A DNA stretch of 64,000 nucleotides from UBA7485 sp050945075 (lineage in GTDB: Bacteria > Bacillota > Clostridia > Eubacteriales > Eubacteriaceae). Both the position numbers and the translations under genes were made by a program. The notes under the pieces were generated by a model that had not been told where the DNA came from, did not search any database, and saw only the letters and a list, made by a program, of their open reading frames with translations. Position 1 is the first letter of the stretch. Every line of letters starts with the position of its first letter. The stretch is taken from the NCBI GenBank assembly GCA_050945075.1, contig JBMNSG010000001.1:1-64000 (forward strand). The letters are read 5' to 3'. Positions 62,630 to 64,000 of this stretch are shown in pieces.

Positions 62630-63778
62630 ATGAAATCAGAATTACTGTACTGGCTGTGGCTGGCTTCTGTAACGGAGCTGATTCCAGCTAAAAAATCCAG
62701 ACTGGCCAGAGCACTGCCCGATCCGGCGGATATTTACGATGCCCCTCCGCAGCTGCTTCGGGAGATCGAAACCATTACCGGTGACGATGTGGAAAAAATC
62801 AGAAAACACCGGGATCTTCGTCCTGTAGTGGAAATGGCCGGGTATCTGCAGAAAAACAGAATATCGCTGATCACCATGAAGGATCCGGATTATCCGGATG
62901 CTCTGTTTGATCTGAAAGATCCGCCGGCAGTTCTGTTTGCAAAAGGAAACCGCAGGCTTATTCAGGCACCTGTGAAAATCGGTGTTGTGGGAAGCAGAAG
63001 CTGTACACCCTACGGGCGCGGACAGGCAGAAAAGTTTTCTGCCCGTTTTTCTGCTTCCGGTGTCGCTGTTGTCTCGGGACTGGCGGCGGGGATAGATGCC
63101 TCGGCGCACAGGGGTGCCCTGCGGTATCACGGCTCCACCATAGCTGTTCTCGGCTGTGGGATTGACCAGTGTTACCCGATGATCAACTGGGAGCTCTATG
63201 AACAGATTGCCAGAGATGGACTGCTGATTTCCGAGTATTATCCGGGCGAAAAAGCGCTGCCCTATCATTTCCCAACGCGTAACCGTATTATTTCCGGCCT
63301 TTCCGATGCCCTGCTGGTTATAGAAGCCAGACAAAAGTCAGGGGCGCTTATAACAGCAGGCCTGGCTCTTGATCAGGGAAAGGATGTTTATGCCATTCCC
63401 CAGAATATTACCATGGAAAAGGGATTCGGAAGTAACGAACTGCTCAAATCCGGAGCCTTGCTGGCAACCGAACCTGAGGACGTCCTGTTCGGAGTCTGTG
63501 CCGATCTGCGTGTTCGCAGTGGTCTGCAGGTTACTTCCCGGGATACTGCGGGTATAAAGCAGAAGCATAAATCCGGAAATTCCTTTGATCCTGCCAAAGA
63601 AAAATGCCTGACTGATCTCAACCGCCGCATACTCGGTAAAATTCAGGATGGCGCAGATACGCCGGACAAGCTTATTGAGGCAGCCGGGATCAGTATCATG
63701 GCCATGAATCAGGCTTTATCAGAACTGGAACTGGATGGATTTATCAGGATCGAGTTTGGCAGAATTTTTGCATTGTAG
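62630..63778 (+). CDS. dprA: DNA-processing protein DprA
   Basis: 382 residues. Loads RecA on incoming single-stranded DNA. Rossmann-like core with GVVGSRSCTPYGRGQAEKF, VVSGLAAGIDASAHRGAL, AVLGCGIDQCYP, SGLSDALLVIEARQKSGAL; C-terminal DML1-type winged helix. Order comM-dprA-topA is common in Bacillota. Confidence 0.96.
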   Translation: MKSELLYWLWLASVTELIPAKKSRLARALPDPADIYDAPPQLLREIETITGDDVEKIRKHRDLRPVVEMAGYLQKNRISLITMKDPDYPDALFDLKDPPAVLFAKGNRRLIQAPVKIGVVGSRSCTPYGRGQAEKFSARFSASGVAVVSGLAAGIDASAHRGALRYHGSTIAVLGCGIDQCYPMINWELYEQIARDGLLISEYYPGEKALPYHFPTRNRIISGLSDALLVIEARQKSGALITAGLALDQGKDVYAIPQNITMEKGFGSNELLKSGALLATEPEDVLFGVCADLRVRSGLQVTSRDTAGIKQKHKSGNSFDPAKEKCLTDLNRRILGKIQDGADTPDKLIEAAGISIMAMNQALSELELDGFIRIEFGRIFAL

Positions 63779-63847
63779 TACAATAGTATTTTATCCGGAG
63801 TCAGAAGCGTTTCCGGAATAAATTTAATCAGTAAAAAGGAAACAGTT

Positions 63848-64000
63848 ATGGCTGAAACGCTGGTGATCGTCGAATCACCGTCTAAAGCAAAGACAATTAA
63901 AAAATATCTTCCGAAAGGATATGAAGTCCAGGCCACTATGGGTCATCTGGTCGACTTGCCGAAAAGCCGGCTTGGTGTTGATCTTGACAATAATTTCGAG
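63848..64000 (+). CDS. topA: DNA topoisomerase I, first 51 codons
   Basis: Starts MAETLVIVESPSKAKTIKKY, the Toprim domain signature of type IA topoisomerases with catalytic-site Glu; MGHLVDLPKSRLGVD follows. AAAAGGA precedes the ATG. Runs off the right edge. The 69-base gap after dprA holds an imperfect TCCGGA-type hairpin with no T-run. Confidence 0.97.
   Translation, partial: MAETLVIVESPSKAKTIKKYLPKGYEVQATMGHLVDLPKSRLGVDLDNNFE

Overview
The window is a chromosomal stretch of an anaerobic, low-to-mid GC member of the Bacillota, most likely Clostridia or a relative (inference). The support is: an IspH-ribosomal protein S1 fusion, known from Clostridia; an [FeFe]-hydrogenase; a double rubredoxin-flavin reductase; a Bacillus-type glucose PTS permease; the DapH (acetylase) branch of lysine synthesis; T-box and L-box regulation; and a Gram-positive division and wall cluster with DivIB and a PASTA-containing PBP. 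I cannot assign a genus. I saw no insertion sequence, prophage, integrase or CRISPR array; this is core-genome DNA with dense, often overlapping genes.

Layout. 1-4870 (minus): lysine/diaminopimelate operon asd-dapA-dapB-dapH-lysC (lysC runs off the left edge) behind a lysine riboswitch with its own promoter and terminator. 5093-9590: glucose PTS permease, an M20 deacetylase probably serving the same DAP pathway, and a methyltransferase. 9643-10283: six tRNA genes (Asp, Phe, Gly, Cys, Phe, Gly). 10314-13549: MATE exporter with an unexplained structured leader, HAD phosphatase, cytoplasmic parvulin. 13622-16634: marR-lon operon with a palindromic operator. 16729-21114: NitT/TauT-type ABC importer translationally coupled to a striking fusion of a GH13 alpha-amylase domain with the tRNA deaminase TadA. 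21213-30797: T-box controlled branched-chain amino acid cluster ilvC-cimA-leuC-leuD-leuB-ilvD-ilvB. 30863-36014: redox genes (double rubredoxin-flavin reductase; [FeFe]-hydrogenase with a small thioredoxin-fold partner), a kinase-like protein and the UPF0210/ACT pair. 36453-49369: division and wall cluster rsmH-ftsL-pbp-murF-mraY-murD-ftsW-murG-divIB-ftsZ-nrdR. 49376-59480: Nudix hydrolase, lysA, site-2 protease, scpA, scpB, rluB, ytqB/mnmM, HI0933-type flavoprotein, cmk, plsC, ispH-rpsA. 59532-64000: a PurF-like protein lacking the catalytic cysteine, comM, dprA and the first 51 codons of topA.

How the genes work together. The lysine operon plus the M20 deacetylase and lysA supply diaminopimelate for peptidoglycan and lysine for protein; the division cluster uses that precursor. 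The branched-chain cluster has citramalate synthase but no leuA or ilvN here, so it looks built to make isoleucine from pyruvate. The most unusual items are the amylase-TadA fusion, the Cys-less PurF paralogue, the hydrogenase with its three-cysteine NuoE-like partner, a 17-bp triplicated repeat across a stop codon before cmk, and the palindromic leader of the MATE gene.
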